A stretch of DNA of 64,000 nucleotides, taken from NCBI RefSeq assembly GCF_033118175.1, contig NC_083701.1, forward strand, positions 52,837,001 to 52,901,000, read 5' to 3'. The stretch's first letter is position 1; the number at the start of each line of letters is the position of its first letter. The DNA is from Dama dama (lineage: Eukaryota > Chordata > Mammalia > Artiodactyla > Cervidae). The position numbers and the translations under genes are program-made. This document shows positions 46,176 to 58,397 of the stretch, piece by piece. The notes beneath the pieces are model-generated. The model did no database searches. It was not told the DNA's origin and saw only the letters and a program-made list of their open reading frames with translations.

Positions 46176-46417
46176 TTAATAAAATAGTGCACGCTAAGTT
46201 ACTTCAGTCGTGCCCAACTCTTTGTGACCCTGTGGACCCTGTATCCCTCCAGGCTCCTCTGTCCACGGGATTCTCCAGGCAAGAATACCAGAGTGGGTGC
46301 CTTGCTCTCCTCCAGGGAGATTTCCCGACCCAGGGATCGAACCCACATTTCTTATATCTTCTGCATTGGCTGACGGGTTCTTTAGCACTAGCACCACATG
46401 GGAAGTCCCTTTAATAA
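46176..46417 (-). mobile_element. Bov-tA SINE
   Basis: Antisense copy 46183-46410 ending 'accacatgggaagtccc'. TTAATAA at 46176-46182 and 46411-46417 is the probable target duplication. Confidence 0.9.
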
Positions 46418-46756
46418 CATAGAGTAGTTTTGTTTTGTATTTTTTTAATGAACATAATTTAGGCTTGTAGTGTATACCATTCTTGTCTGCTTGTACTTTA
46501 TGGAAAGTCCTGGGGATGATCTGTTTCCATATGACTGTGAGATATAGATCTTTGTGACATAATCTTTTCCCCACTGCCAAGTCTTGTAAAGTGTGACTAA
46601 ATAGTCCAGAACTACTTTTTAAAATCCTGGATAAAATCTGGCTACTTTGAAGCAACTACCTTAACTTTCAGTCACAAATTTAGATGGTTGGGGTAGATGA
46701 GCCACCTTGATACATTTTTTTTTTTTACTTTCTTTTTTACTTCCCTCTAGCTTATT
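46418..46756. other. Unique DNA with a T-tract
   Basis: No feature recognised except T10 at about 46717. Confidence 0.4.
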
Positions 46757-47110
46757 AAACCTTTCAAACCCTGACTCCATGAGATAATCATGTGGGTTCA
46801 GTTTCCTGCTACCAATCACATGAGCTTGGACATGGACCCTTCCCTAGCTGAGCTCCAGATGACACCACATCCCTGGCCAATATCATAACTATAGTCCTGT
46901 AAGATCCTAAAGAAAAGGACCTGGCTTAGCCATGGACCCTTCCCTAGCTGAGCTCCAGATGACACCACATCCCTGGCCAATATCATAACTATAGTCCTGT
47001 AAGATCCTAAAGAAAAGGACCTGGCTTAGCCATGTCCAAACTTCCGACACACGGAAATGATGAGACTCTTTAAGTGCTCTGTTTTAAACCATGTCATTTG
47101 TGGTCCAATT
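46757..47110 (+). mobile_element. Old LTR-like (MLT1/MaLR type) fragment
   Basis: 'gacaccacatccctggccaa', then 'atagtcctgtaagatcctaa' and a 3' part 'gctctgttttaaaccatgtc' follow the layout of mammalian MaLR LTR 3' halves. It contains the exact 100-bp duplication listed separately. Confidence 0.45.
46831..47030. repeat. Perfect 2 x 100-bp tandem duplication
   Basis: 46831-46930 and 46931-47030 are identical base for base (catggaccct ... ctggcttagc). The bases 'catg' recur after the second copy, a 4-bp microhomology at the junction. No divergence is visible although the host repeat is old, so the duplication is recent (or an assembly error). Confidence 0.97.
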
Positions 47111-48760
47111 TTTAACTAATCTTTCCACATAGAAGGAAAAATCTACACTTATGTAAATCTCTTCTGAATGAAGAGAGCATCTTTTTCCAAGTATTTCCAA
47201 CACAATTCTTCAGGCTAGATTAAATCATTGTTGAACTAACAATTTTAAAGTTTGATTTACAAGGTCTGGAACATGTATCAAAGCCAAGAGCTATGAGTAT
47301 TGATAAAATTAGAGGGTCATATCCCAAAAGGAAAAGAGGGACGGTAATATCAGAAGAAAAAATTCTTGCCAGCAAAAACAGATGTACACTGTTGCAGAAT
47401 TATATCCCAAATCCTACTCTTTGCTCAAAAGTAACCCAGACTAGCATGAGTATTATATGTGACAGGTTTATCTAACTTATAATTTGAAAATCATCAAAGA
47501 TAAATATTTTAAGGATTGTAATAGCAGAAGAGCTGAACCCTTAAAAATGTTCATTGACATGACTATGAAATATTAAAATATAGTCAAAGATGAGAAAGAA
47601 AATTTTACAAATTTATAAACTCTCTAACAAGACTCTAATTAGATGGTTAGATCTAAGATGATGACAAAGTAACAAAGATATTCATGTCACAGGTATTTTC
47701 TTTGGGTTTAACTTTCTCTGTTGGTCCTAGAGCATTCACTAATGAAGATAAAGCTTCTGATTTTCCTACTTTTTATTAATAGACAGTTTTATAGTGCTCA
47801 TAGCAAAAGCAGGGACTATCACAACAAGCATTTTCTTATGAACTGCATCCACTGATTCACATTTGTGATTATTTATAACTATAAATAGATATGGTTATTT
47901 GAACCTATCCATATGTTCTTTGAAGATATTTTTAAAATTAAGTTTCTAGCTGTCATGAGGTTCTCTTGCAGAACTGAAGAATAATGTGTCTTTGGAGGAA
48001 GAATAAGATAAGAATCTGACTGTATGCAGAATATTCATTCTAACTACACTCAGTCACTCATGTCATACTTGATTCAGAGCCCTTCAAAATACAAGCAGTC
48101 AATAGGCAAGAACACTACCCAATTCATTAATATTCTATCTCCAACCAGTAACAAGAAAAATTTGATTGAGAAATTCACTCTCATTATAGACAGCAAACTG
48201 ATTTGAAAAACTTTTAGATGATATGCTCTAGAGACAAATCTTGTCTCTTCATTAAGGAACTAATGTTTATGTCCATATGACTTCATTTATTACTTTATAA
48301 AATGTTACCTTGCTATTATGTGTAGTGGCAAAAAGTCTGTTGTAGACTCTGAACAAAGTATAACTTCCAGAACAAAGTATAAGCTTAGAAAATATCATCA
48401 TTGAAAAGAAATCTAGTAAGTAGATTTAATAAGCCAAATAAAGTATGTAATCTGATAAATACTCTAAGTGACATTAAAATATCTCTTAAGTGTCAGTTAC
48501 TTGAGGTGAAGTGAGTTCCAAGATACCACTTAAAAGACAAATAGTTATTAAAAGAGGAGACAGTTTATGTCACTGGCATGAGATGACGGCAGCATTTCAT
48601 ATAAAGGCTAAAAGGAAGGAGCACGTGAATTAGATTCTGTTCAATACAATCCAGGATGTAAATTGTATAATTGGTCAACATAAGTGAAAGAACACTGGGA
48701 AACACAGAAGTATATAAAAGGAAGATCAATAGAGAAAACAGTCAAATTTACCCATTCAAT
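47111..48760. other. Long unique stretch (1.65 kb)
   Basis: AT-rich. No gene, RNA or repeat recognised. Confidence 0.45.
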
Positions 48761-48998
48761 AAAAGCCTCATGTGTGCATGCTAGGTCTTGTCCGACTCTT
48801 TGACCCTATGGACCATAGCCCCACTAGGCTACCCTGTCCATGGGATTCTCCAGGCAAGAATACTAGAGTGGTTTGCCATGTCCTCTTCCAGAGGTTCTTC
48901 CCGACCCAGGAATCAAACCCACATGTCTTGTGTCTCCTGAATTGGCAGGCAGGTTCTTTACCACTAGCACCACCTGGGAAGCCTCAACAAAAACCTCA
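48761..48998 (-). mobile_element. Bov-tA SINE
   Basis: Antisense copy, tail side 'tgtgtgcatgctaggtcttg', head side 'agcaccacctgggaagcct'. The probable flanks AAAAGCCTCA (48761-48770) and AAAAACCTCA (48989-48998) match in 9 of 10 bases. Confidence 0.92.
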
Positions 48999-51004
48999 AA
49001 GAAGGCTCTGTCACTAGATGTAAAATAGTGAAGGCGTAACCAAGATCTGCATGTCATAACTATATTCTCTGGATAGATATGTTGCAGTGAAAGGTATATC
49101 AAATATCCTTCATGAGTACTATATCCCTTTGTTTTGATTATGGTCAAATTAATTTTACTAATCTAAGACAAGGAATCAAAAAAGTAATGAACAATTTGTT
49201 ATAAGTAGAGTTTTCTTCCATTTTCAAAATGGGAACATTATGAGTCCCAAAATATGAGGACCTGATCTTGAGTCTCCCTGTCAAGGTGCAGATATAAGAC
49301 CCGCTGAGAGAAGCTGCTGATACTTTTCTGTCTCTTTACCATCTGTTTCTAACTATAAATTATAAGTATGAAAGTATAAGTACTTTAAACACATTTTCAA
49401 CAAATTTATTTCTATAGTTCAAATATTATAGTGGTTTTTCATGCAATAATAACCCCAAACTGTACTAACTGAACATTTACTGCAAAGAAGGCCAATTCCT
49501 ATAACAGAAGCTAATGAAAGGATACTGAAATGATAGAGCCACAGAAAAGTAACAGATTTTAAATTAACATATTAAAATTGAAACAAGCCCCATCATACAC
49601 TCTTAGTTTTTGATGAAGATATTTAATCAACTGTTATACAGATTGCATTATTATACTACACTTTGCTCTGGACCAGTAAATTGTCAATAAATCTCAGGAT
49701 ATTAGTGATTCCTTCTAACTTTGAACCTATTTAACCTGAGCATTAATAGAACATAACTTGATATTAACTTAGCAAGGATATTTTATTTAAAGCAAATTTT
49801 ATTTTACCTTAGCCCCATGATCACAATGCAAATGAAAAATTAGGCTTCCCAAGTAAGAAGGTTTATGAGAAATATGCTTATACCTAGAAAACAACATCCA
49901 ATCCTAACACAGAAGTTATGTTCACCAACCTCTCCCCTAGTTAAACCGTGAAAGAACAGAAAACTACATTCCCATCTTTCTTATTTATTGGATGATTCAC
50001 TTTTTTAATCAACTCCCAAGTGCCAGACATCTGGACACTTTGTTTCTAACCACAGATGGGGAGCAGTTGAATCTTTTTAAACTATAAAAACAGTGGTAGA
50101 ATTGGATGAAAAAAGTTAATGAGCTAGAAGCCAGAAGTAAGGCCCTCCTAACAATACCCAAAGTCAAAGGAAATCTGATTTAAGCCAACAAAATCTGGGG
50201 ATCAGTAGTCAAGTTCTCAAATGCAAGTTGGGACTGAGTCTGGCCCACAGAGCAATGAGCGGGGGTGCTCAAAGGAAGAAGCCGTGTCTATAGTGTGCCA
50301 TGAAGGGTCCCAGACCGCTGTCTGTGGTCAAGCTATTAAGTTTTTTCTTAATCTAAGTTTCTTTATGTGTTAAATAAAAAAGTTCAAGTGATAGCTACCT
50401 CATAAAGAGAAAATGCTACAAAAAATAATTTGAATAATAAACAAAACATTTACTTGTGTCTAGTACACTAGCTGGTAAATGAAAGTTGTTAATGAAAGGA
50501 TCACCTGTTTTAACTAAAGCCTACAAAAAGATATAAGTGATTTCAGTTAACATCTATGAAGGGATCAATTGACTTTCAGTTATGAACCAGTAAAACCTTC
50601 AGAAACAGCAGGCATGGGAAACCAAAGATTTTGAAAATCAGCATCATATGGTCCTGGACAGGAACCAAAACCAAATTGGAGGCACTGTCTAGAACAAGCC
50701 CTTGTTGATGCTGAATATAGTGTTAGTTAATAATTCTGCAGAGCTAGAACACACGAGCTTGATTCCAGTACTTTTCTATAATGTCAACATCTACAAATAG
50801 CAGGGACATTAAAGCTTGTACCTGGCCTCCAGTGTTGCTGCAGGAATAAACTGGGAAAATTATTTAAGATGATTTAATGAAAACGTTCTAAGGCTTTTCA
50901 GTTTAATTTCCTAAATGTCTACTGCTATATTTATTCTTGGGAGATACATTTATTTGCTATTCTAATAGACCATTAAAAAAACTATAATTCAGTTAAGCAC
51001 ATGT
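48999..51004. other. Long unique stretch (2 kb)
   Basis: No gene or repeat recognised. This is the longest SINE-free interval of the window along with 39.3-41.1 kb. Confidence 0.45.
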
Positions 51005-51251
51005 ACATAAAATATGGGCTTCCCAGGTGGTACTACTGGTAAAGAACCTGCCTGCCAGTGTAGGAAACGCAGGAGACATGGGTTCAATCCCTTGGTCAGG
51101 AAGATCCCCTGGAGGAAGACATGGAAGATCCCCCATGCCAGTATTCTTGTCTGGAGAATTCCATGGACAGAGGAGCCTGGTGGGCTACAGGCCATGTGGT
51201 CTCAAAGAGCTGGACACGACTGAAGCATCTTAGTAAGCACACACATAAAAT
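51005..51251 (+). mobile_element. Bov-tA SINE
   Basis: ACATAAAAT at 51005-51013 and 51243-51251 flanks a copy with a small internal duplication ('catggaagatcccc' near 51120). Confidence 0.93.
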
Positions 51252-51787
51252 GTAAAAGAACGTTACAGAATTTCTGATGGAATTCCAAGGTCTATAGAAA
51301 GGCTGTTGTCTCACTTATGTCATTATAGATTTTTTTGAAGATTGATGCTGAGATTCAATATATGAAAAAGTCCAGTTAAAGTGTTCAAGTACTATGATAT
51401 AAATATCAACATGAAATCCATTCATTTTCATCACTTACTAAATGTTTATTCAGGATCTGCTACATGTAACATTACTGGGACCTCTGGAGAATTATCAGGT
51501 AGATGTAGTGTTTCTAGAGACACAAAACACTTTTCCTATTTATGCAGCCCCTTAATTATATCTACAAGCCACAACCAAGCTGTTGGTCTTCTGCTTGCTT
51601 TATTCATCATTCACTGATTTACTTAGTGTAGGTGATGATAAACATAGAAAATATCCAATTACATACAACATAAAACTAAGAAAATGGCCTTTAAATATGG
51701 TACTACAAGAACAAAAGAATAGTGGTAGTTTGTCACAGTTGGATCACAGAAGGCTTTCAGTAAAGTAGATAAAGACCTAGGAGTATG
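51252..51787. other. Mostly unique DNA
   Basis: A weak antisense MIR/L2-like trace 'ttactaaatgtttattcagg' at about 51436. Otherwise nothing. Confidence 0.4.
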
Positions 51788-53668
51788 ATTCTATTCTTGT
51801 TGTTCAGTAGCTAAGTCATCTCTGACTGTTGGCAACCTCATGGATTGCATGCAGCAGGCCAGGCTCCTCTGTCCTCCACTATATCATGGAGTTTGCTCAA
51901 ATTCATGTCCATTGAGTCAGTGATACTATCTAACCATCTCATCCTCCCCTGCCCCCTTCTCCTTTTGCCTTCAATCTTCCCCAGCATCGGGGTCTTTTCT
52001 AATGAGTCAGCTCTTCGCATGAGGTGGCCAAAGTATTGGAGCTTCAGCTTCAGCACCAGTCCTTCCAATGAATATCCAGGATTGATATCCTTTAGGATTG
52101 GCTGGTTTGATCTCCCTGCAGTACAAGGGACTCTCAAGAGTCTTCTCCAGCACCACAATTTGAAAGCATCATCTCTTTGAGACTCAGCCTTCTTTATGGT
52201 CCATCTCTCACATCCATACATGACTAATGGAAAAACCATAGCCTTGACTATATGGACCTTTGTTGGCAAAGCAATGTTCTGCTTTTTAATAAACTATTTA
52301 GTTTATCATAGCTTTCCTTCCAAGGAGCAAGTGTCTTTTAATTTCATGGCTATAGTCACTGTCCACAGTGATTTGAGAACCCAAGAAAATAAAATCTATC
52401 AGGGCTTCCATGTTTTCCCTTTCTGTTTGCCATGAAGTGATGGGACTGGATGCCATGATCTTACTGTTTTTTATGTTCAGCTTCAAACCAGCTTTTTCAC
52501 TCTCCACTTTTACCTTCATCAAGAGGCTCTTTTTCTGCCATTAGAGTGGTATTATTTGCATATCTGCTTCAAACTTGTGATTTACCCAGCCCGACCTTTC
52601 ACATGATGTACTCCATATAAGTTAAATAAGCAGGGTAACAATATATAGCCTTGACATACGCCTTTCCCAGTTTGGAACCAGTGCACCATTCCACCTGTTG
52701 TTTTAACTGTTGCTTCTTGACCTGAATATAGGTTTCTCAGGAGATAGGTAAGGTGGTCTGGTCCTCCCATCCCTCTAAGAATTTTCCACAGATTTTTGTG
52801 ATCCACACAGTCAAAGGCTTTAGCATAGTCAATGAAGCAGAAGTAGATGTCTCTCTAGAATTCCCCTGCTTTCTCTGTGATTCAATGAATGTTAGCAAAT
52901 TGATCTCTGGTTCCTCTGCCTCTTTGAAACCCAGCTTATGCATCTGGAAATTCTTTGTTCATGTACTGCTGAAGCCTAGCTTGAAGGATTTGGAGCATAA
53001 CCTTGCTAACATATGAAATGAGTACAATTGTATGGCAGTCTGAACATTCTCTGGCATTGCCCTTCTTTGGGATTAGAATGAAAACTGACCTTGTCCAGGT
53101 CTGTGGCCGCTGCTGTTTTCCAAATTTGCTGACATATTAAGTGCAACACTTTAACAGCATCATCTTTTAGTATTTTAAATAGCTCAGCTGGAATTCCATC
53201 ACCTCCATTAACTTTGTTCATAGTAATGCTTCCTATGGCCCACTTGACTTCATGCTCCAGGATGTCTGACTTTAGGTGAGTGACCACACCGTCATGGTTA
53301 TCTGGGTCACTAAGACCTTTCTTATATAGGTCTTCTGTGTATTCTTGTCATCTCTTTTTAATCTCTTCTTCTTCTGTGAAGTCCTTACCCTTTTTGTCCA
53401 TTATCTTGGCCATCCTTGCATGAAATATTCCCTTGAGATCTCCAATTTTCTTGAAGAGATCTCTAGTCTTTCCCATTCTATTGTTTGCCTCTATTTCTTT
53501 GCATTGTTCATTTAAGAAGGCCTTCTTAGAAAAAAAAAAAAAAAGAAGGCCTTCTTATCTCTCCTTGCTATACTCTGGAACTCTGATTTCTTTCCCTTTC
53601 TTCCTTGCCTTTTGCTTCCCTTCTTTCCTCAGCTATTTTTAAGGCCTCCTGAGATAACAAATTCTATT
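51788..53668 (-). mobile_element. BovB LINE, 1.86 kb, longest copy in the window
   Basis: ATTCTATT at 51788-51795 and 53661-53668 encloses a 5'-truncated BovB that keeps most of the RT domain but no endonuclease. Minus-strand frames in order: RT finger/palm block GGDGIPAELFKILKDDA (about 53200), KGVCQGYILLPCLFNLY (about 52630), then KVKVESEKAGLKLNIKNSK (about 52500), and the C-terminus GCERWTIKKAESQ ... SILKD-like ... MRWLDSITDSMDM to 51838. The catalytic YADD box reads YANN (sense 'tatgcaaataat', complement of about 52549-52560). Several frameshifts are present. A 28-bp poly(A)-plus-duplication insertion lies at 53529-53557. Confidence 0.93.
53514..53557 (+). mobile_element. Poly(A)-only insertion with 15-bp target duplication
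   Basis: AAGAAGGCCTTCTTA occurs at 53514-53528 and again at 53543-53557, separated only by G and 13 A. The site in the ordinary BovB sequence has one copy. The left edge reads TTT/AAGA, close to the L1 endonuclease target. The first 14 bases of the repeat are also a perfect palindrome. Confidence 0.7.
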
Positions 53669-53960
53669 ACAACAAACTAAAATATAACTCTTTATACAGT
53701 AAACCCCCACACCTCACTAGTTATATCAGTTACCGAAACCTATTGTTAATCTTTGACATGAAGCATGGAGAAAATCTTAGATTGTAACCTTGTTTTATGC
53801 ATATTCATAGCACTAGTTATGAATATAGGTATTGCCAAATGCAATTTAACTTATAGTCATATAAGTTAACATTGATTTATTTCTTAGTATTTGATAATCT
53901 ATAACTATTCTTGGGTTTCCAATCCATGTACACATTTACAAAGGTTTTAATTGAACTACT
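53669..53960. other. Unique DNA
   Basis: About 290 AT-rich bases. Nothing recognised. Confidence 0.4.
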
Positions 53961-54091
53961 AGGATATGACATCACCGACTCAATGGACATGAGTTTGAGC
54001 AGACTCCCGGAGACAGTGAAGGAGGCCTGGCATGCTGCAGTTCATGGGGTCGCAAAGAGTCAGACATAACTTGGCAACTAAACCAGGATAT
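53961..54091 (+). mobile_element. BovB 3'-end fragment
   Basis: A 117-bp BovB end (catcaccgactcaatggaca ... ttggcaactaaacc) between AGGATAT at 53961-53967 and 54085-54091. Confidence 0.88.
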
Positions 54092-55300
54092 TTAAAAGGG
54101 ATTGTTAAATGTTTGCATTAGCTAAACTTCTATAGAGTCTGCAAATCAATTTTGCACATGAAAAGAATATATTTTGGGAAACATTTTACTTCCTCATAGA
54201 TTGATGTATTCCTAGCTTTGAATTTGTTTCTCTCCATTTCTTATTTTTTTTTAAATGAACTATAAGTGTAAAACAAATCACGTGATCAAAGTCCATTTGT
54301 CAGTCACCTGAGGGCCGACCTTATAATGCTACTGATTTCTAGTGTCATCAAGTTTCCATAAGTACCATTTTGACAACCCCAAATACTATGTGCTTGGGGG
54401 CAAATACTCTTTCACATTTAGGTTGTTAGGATAATGGCTTATCGTCTTTTTCAGGAAGAAAATAGCAATGTTGTTCTCCAAAGGTAGTAATGTATGGGAC
54501 ACAGCAGATTGCCTAGAGGGTATACAGGGATTATATCCAATTTGAAAGTGTATAGAAATTGTAGCATATTTTTCAATATTTCCAGTGTCTTTTGGAAACC
54601 GTGCTTATCAAGTAGGTTATGGATAAAGCAAATGAGACTAACCTTATGGGCTGAAACTGCCCAGGCCTGTAATACTATACCATTCCAGAGGTGTAGAGCA
54701 GTTAAAAGGTTTTCTCTATTAAAAGTGCCCACATGTGTAGATGTTTCTGGAGAGTGGATAAAGAAAGAACCAAAGGGAGAGGTCTAAATCAGAGGACAAT
54801 CTATCAGTCATAAACTTTTCTTGATTTCATGTTTTATTCTAATGGAAAAAATTGATTTTTGTGCTTCCTAAGAACAGTGGACTACTATTACATTTCATAT
54901 TCCCCCAACTAGAATGCAGACAGCATAAGGGCAAGTATTCTGTACCAGTCCAATATGCTTTCAAATCCACTTGTTTATGACTTAGGTGAAGTTGTCTTGA
55001 TCTACTTCTTTATGGCAAAGACCAAAAAGAAGTTGTTAAGCTTATTTTGACACAAGAATGAAGGATAATGTACCAGGACATCATCATCTCATCTGTGTGG
55101 TTGATAAGCGCTCAGAGCTCAGCTGCTGAGGTCCTGACTAGGGACTCACAAGCAAGACTGGATGGAGAAGCACCCAAGGCAAGGAGGTTTAGACCATGAA
55201 TCCCAAGAGTTTGCATGGAATATCTGAGAGTTTCAGGTTCCCTCTGGACAAACCTACCTTTTGCTGATCTCTGTCTCCAAGGACCTCGGCATTAACTGCT
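54092..55300. other. Long unique stretch (1.2 kb)
   Basis: No gene or repeat recognised. Opposed 93- and 97-codon frames at 54451-54787 have no motif and are taken as chance. Confidence 0.4.
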
Positions 55301-55535
55301 GCCATGATGAAGATGGGGCTTCCCTGGTAGCACAGATGGTAAACAATATGCCTGCAATGCAGGAGACCCAGGTTCAGTCCCTGGGTCGGGAAGATCTGCT
55401 GGAGAAGGGAATGGCTACCCACTCCAGTATTCTTGCCTGGAGAATCCCATGGACAGAGGAGTCTGGTGGGCTACAGTCCTTGGGGTCGCAAAGAGTCAGA
55501 CACGACTGAATTGTCTTTCACTCACTATGATAAAG
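55301..55535 (+). mobile_element. Bov-tA SINE
   Basis: Head 'ggggcttccctggtagcaca' through 'cagacacgactgaattgtct'. The flanks 'atgatgaagatg' and 'atgataaaggtg' are an imperfect duplication (10 of 12). Confidence 0.92.
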
Positions 55536-55539
55536 GTGA

Positions 55540-55758
55540 CTTCTTTATAGGCAGAAAGGAAACCATGCAGTGGAGTCCCTTCCTCCCAAGGAGATCAGCC
55601 TGCCAGTCAACACAGACACCTTCGTTCCCTTCCCTGGCAACATGCTCCAGCAACAAGGCACTTTTATTCTTGTGCCAGTAGCTGGACGTCAGCTCTCCAT
55701 TGACAAATCTGACTCTCCTGAGAAACCAAAATTCGTAGTAAAGACACCTCTCAACTAA
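55540..55758 (+). other. Unidentified open frame, possible exon or retrocopy
   Basis: Open from after the TGA at 55537 to TAA at 55756-55758, about 72 codons. It has no ATG: the apparent start at 55570 is GTG. The region is not repeat-derived as far as I can see. The composition looks protein-like rather than random (blocks FVPFPGNMLQQQGTFILVP and PEKPKFVVKTPLN). An acceptor-like 'ttctttatag' precedes GCAG at about 55551. It could be a last coding exon, part of a processed copy, or chance. I do not recognise the protein. Confidence 0.25.
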
Positions 55759-56494
55759 ATTTGGACTTTATTCCTTTCATGTCTCCTAGCATGGAACCAT
55801 AATATAATTCATATAATGCATTTATCTTTTTTTTTTGGAGTATGTTATTTCTTTATTGGCTTATTAAGAGACATTACCCTGAAATGCTACTGGGTTGTGA
55901 AATTCCTGCAGAACCTATGTTAAGTAAACTACTGGCAAAGACAATCTCAGTCTCTGAGCATAATTTGTTACCCTGCTCCCCCAAACACTGTAGCTGAGGA
56001 TTTTGACCGTTTGGTATTTGCATTTAGTGACAATTCTAAGGGGAGTGCCTGGCACAAAGATGTTAAATAAATATTTGTTAAATGGACAATTAAATTTTCC
56101 ATGTATTTTCCATGGTTGAAAATTTCCCTTCTGGTATAACAGTAGGTATAAGAAAGGTGTATCATTATACTGGTGGAATACTGTGATATGATCATGTACA
56201 TAAGCATAGTCTCTGACTCAGTTCAGCTAGGCTTGATAAAACAAACAAAAAAATAAAATTTAGTCACAAAGAGATTCGGTTACAAACATGATTTAACACA
56301 ATTACCTCATCATCTTAAAAGTTGTTTAACCAACAACAGGGCAATAGAACCACTGCAGTTTTAATTGTATGTAACTAGAAAGTCATGACATTTCCTCCTC
56401 AAAACTTGAGATACAGTGGATATATTCATGAATCTTGACAAATATTTGTTTTCCTTATTTTCAATATTATTAACTATGTCTCCCTGTGGCATCT
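55759..56494. other. Mostly unique DNA
   Basis: An L2/MIR-like trace 'gggagtgcctggcacaaaga' followed by 'aataaatatttgtta' at about 56041-56083. Otherwise nothing. Confidence 0.4.
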
Positions 56495-57195
56495 GTGATA
56501 AGCTGAAATAATGACCCCAAGGAGATACTCAGAACCAAATCCCTGGAACCTTTGAGTGTTACCTTAAAAAGAGACTTTACAGATGTGACTAAATTAAGGA
56601 ACTTGAGATGCAGAAATTATTCTGGGTTATCCAGGTGAGTTTGAATATAATCAAGTGTCCTTATAAAAGGAAAACAAAGGGAGATTTTCCTTATAAGAGG
56701 AAAACAGAGAGAGAAGAGGAAAGATAATGAGATGACCTCAACAGAGAGAAGGTGGTATATACATAGTTAGATAGCATCACTGACTCAATGGACATGAATT
56801 TGAGCAAACTCCAGGAAATAGTGAAGGACAGAGAAGCCTGTCATGCTCAGTGCATAGGATGGCAAAGAGTTGAACACAACTTAATGAATGAACAACAACA
56901 ATTGCAGAGCCAGAGAGATTTGAAGGCAACAGCTTGCTGGTTTTGAAGATGGAGGAAGGGGCCACAAGCCCAGGAATGCAAAGAATGCAGCTGCTGAAGC
57001 TGGAAAAAGCAATACAGAGGATTTTCCTGTAGAGCCTCCAGAGGAATCATAGCCCCGCAAACACATTAATCTAGGCCTTTTGGAACTATTTGGGACTTCT
57101 GCATCCTAGTACTGTAAGAAAATAGATTTGTATGTTTTAATGCTCCAAGGTTGAGGTAATTTGTTGCAGCAGTTCTAACAAACCAGTACAGTACC
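56495..57195 (+). mobile_element. MLT1-type (ERVL-MaLR) LTR with nested BovB
   Basis: LTR text: 'aagagactttacagatgtga', 'gggttatccaggtgagttt', 'gtgtccttataaaaggaaa', then after the nested element 'ggttttgaagatggaggaag', 'tcctgtagagcctccagagg', 'ggacttctgcatcctagtac' and a 3' end 'ggtaatttgttgcagcagtt'. Solo and highly diverged, with no internal retroviral sequence. Confidence 0.7.
56763..56902 (+). mobile_element. BovB 3' fragment nested in the LTR
   Basis: 'agatagcatcactgactcaa' to 'caacttaatgaatgaacaac', splitting the MLT1-type LTR. It is younger than its host. Target duplication not clear. Confidence 0.85.
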
Positions 57196-58164
57196 TGTCA
57201 AGTTAGTTCAGGCAACTCTCATAGGATAAATCTATGAAGACAGTTAAAAGAGCTCAAATGTTAACTGAAAGGATTGCAAGTAGTGCACCCTTGAAACTGA
57301 AGGGCAAAATAAATTTGTACTTAGTGAACTGTATTTCCTAAAGGAACACTAGATTTGCTCCATTGATGGATGTAACATCAAATGGATCCGACATAAAACT
57401 CTGTATTGAAATCAGTAAGATCATTTTAATTGTTCTATAATTAAAGTGGTGAAAAGTATCCTTCAGGTCCTAAATGTTTATGTATTGAAAGACCTAATTA
57501 TTCAAGAACGCTAGTATCTAATAAATACAATATACACTCACAAATCTTAATAAATGACTATTGAATAGGCATAACATATAGTTAAAATGCATCACAAATG
57601 TAAGTCAAAGTGATATTTTTACTGCTGTCAATATTAAACTTTGAGCAGAAATATAGAATTTTAGACCCAGGAAAGACAATAGTGAATGTATTCCAGATAA
57701 TTATGCAAATATCAGCATATATGCCAACTCTGACTGACATTAAGGCTGCCAAGAGTATTGTACTGAAGAAAACTGTGTTACTTATTCTTGTTTTGGAGAG
57801 AAATAATAACATTCCATGGCCAGCTATGGGCAAGATTGATGCAGTATTCTCTGTGTATGCGCTGACGTAGAGCCAGTTCAACTACTTTTTTTTTTCCCCA
57901 GATGTGACTAAGACATAGGATAGGAGTTGGAAGCATAGACTAAGTCATCATGTGAATTCACAAGGTAAGCTAGCAGCAGTGATGGAATTTTAACCTTGGT
58001 CTCCTAAAATAAATGTTTTTCTACTTAGACTCGAAAATAACTTTAGCTGGAAAATTCAAGTCTAAATACTTTTATGATAACTGTCCTGAGATCTGAACTC
58101 ATTTTCCTCTGCCCCATGATAATGTTCTCTGTATAAAGTTCAGTCATTTTACTTTATTCTGTGA
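57196..58164. other. Unique DNA (970 bp)
   Basis: No gene or repeat recognised. Overlapping opposed frames of 86 and 99 codons at 57582-57881 have no motif. Confidence 0.4.
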
Positions 58165-58352
58165 GTGAGAGCTCAGTCGTGTCCGACTCTCTGCGATGAC
58201 CATAGACTGTGGTCTTCCAGGCTCCTCTGCCCATGGGATTCTCCAAGCAAAAATACTGAAGTGGCTTGCCATTTCCTTCTCCAGGGGATTTTCCCCATAC
58301 AGGGACTGAATCCACCTCTCTTACATCTCCTACATTGGCAGGCGGATTATTC
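58165..58352 (-). mobile_element. Bov-tA SINE, head-truncated
   Basis: Antisense copy from 'gagagctcagtcgtgtccga' to 'acattggcaggcggattatt'. The tRNA head beyond this is missing. Confidence 0.9.
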
Positions 58353-58397
58353 TGAATATATTACATTAAAAACAAACACACTGCTCCATACGGGCCC

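Noticed and set aside
46194..46655. 153-codon minus-strand open frame
   Set aside because: Its C-terminal half is Bov-tA sequence, and its start lies in unremarkable AT-rich DNA. No sign of an exon or promoter.
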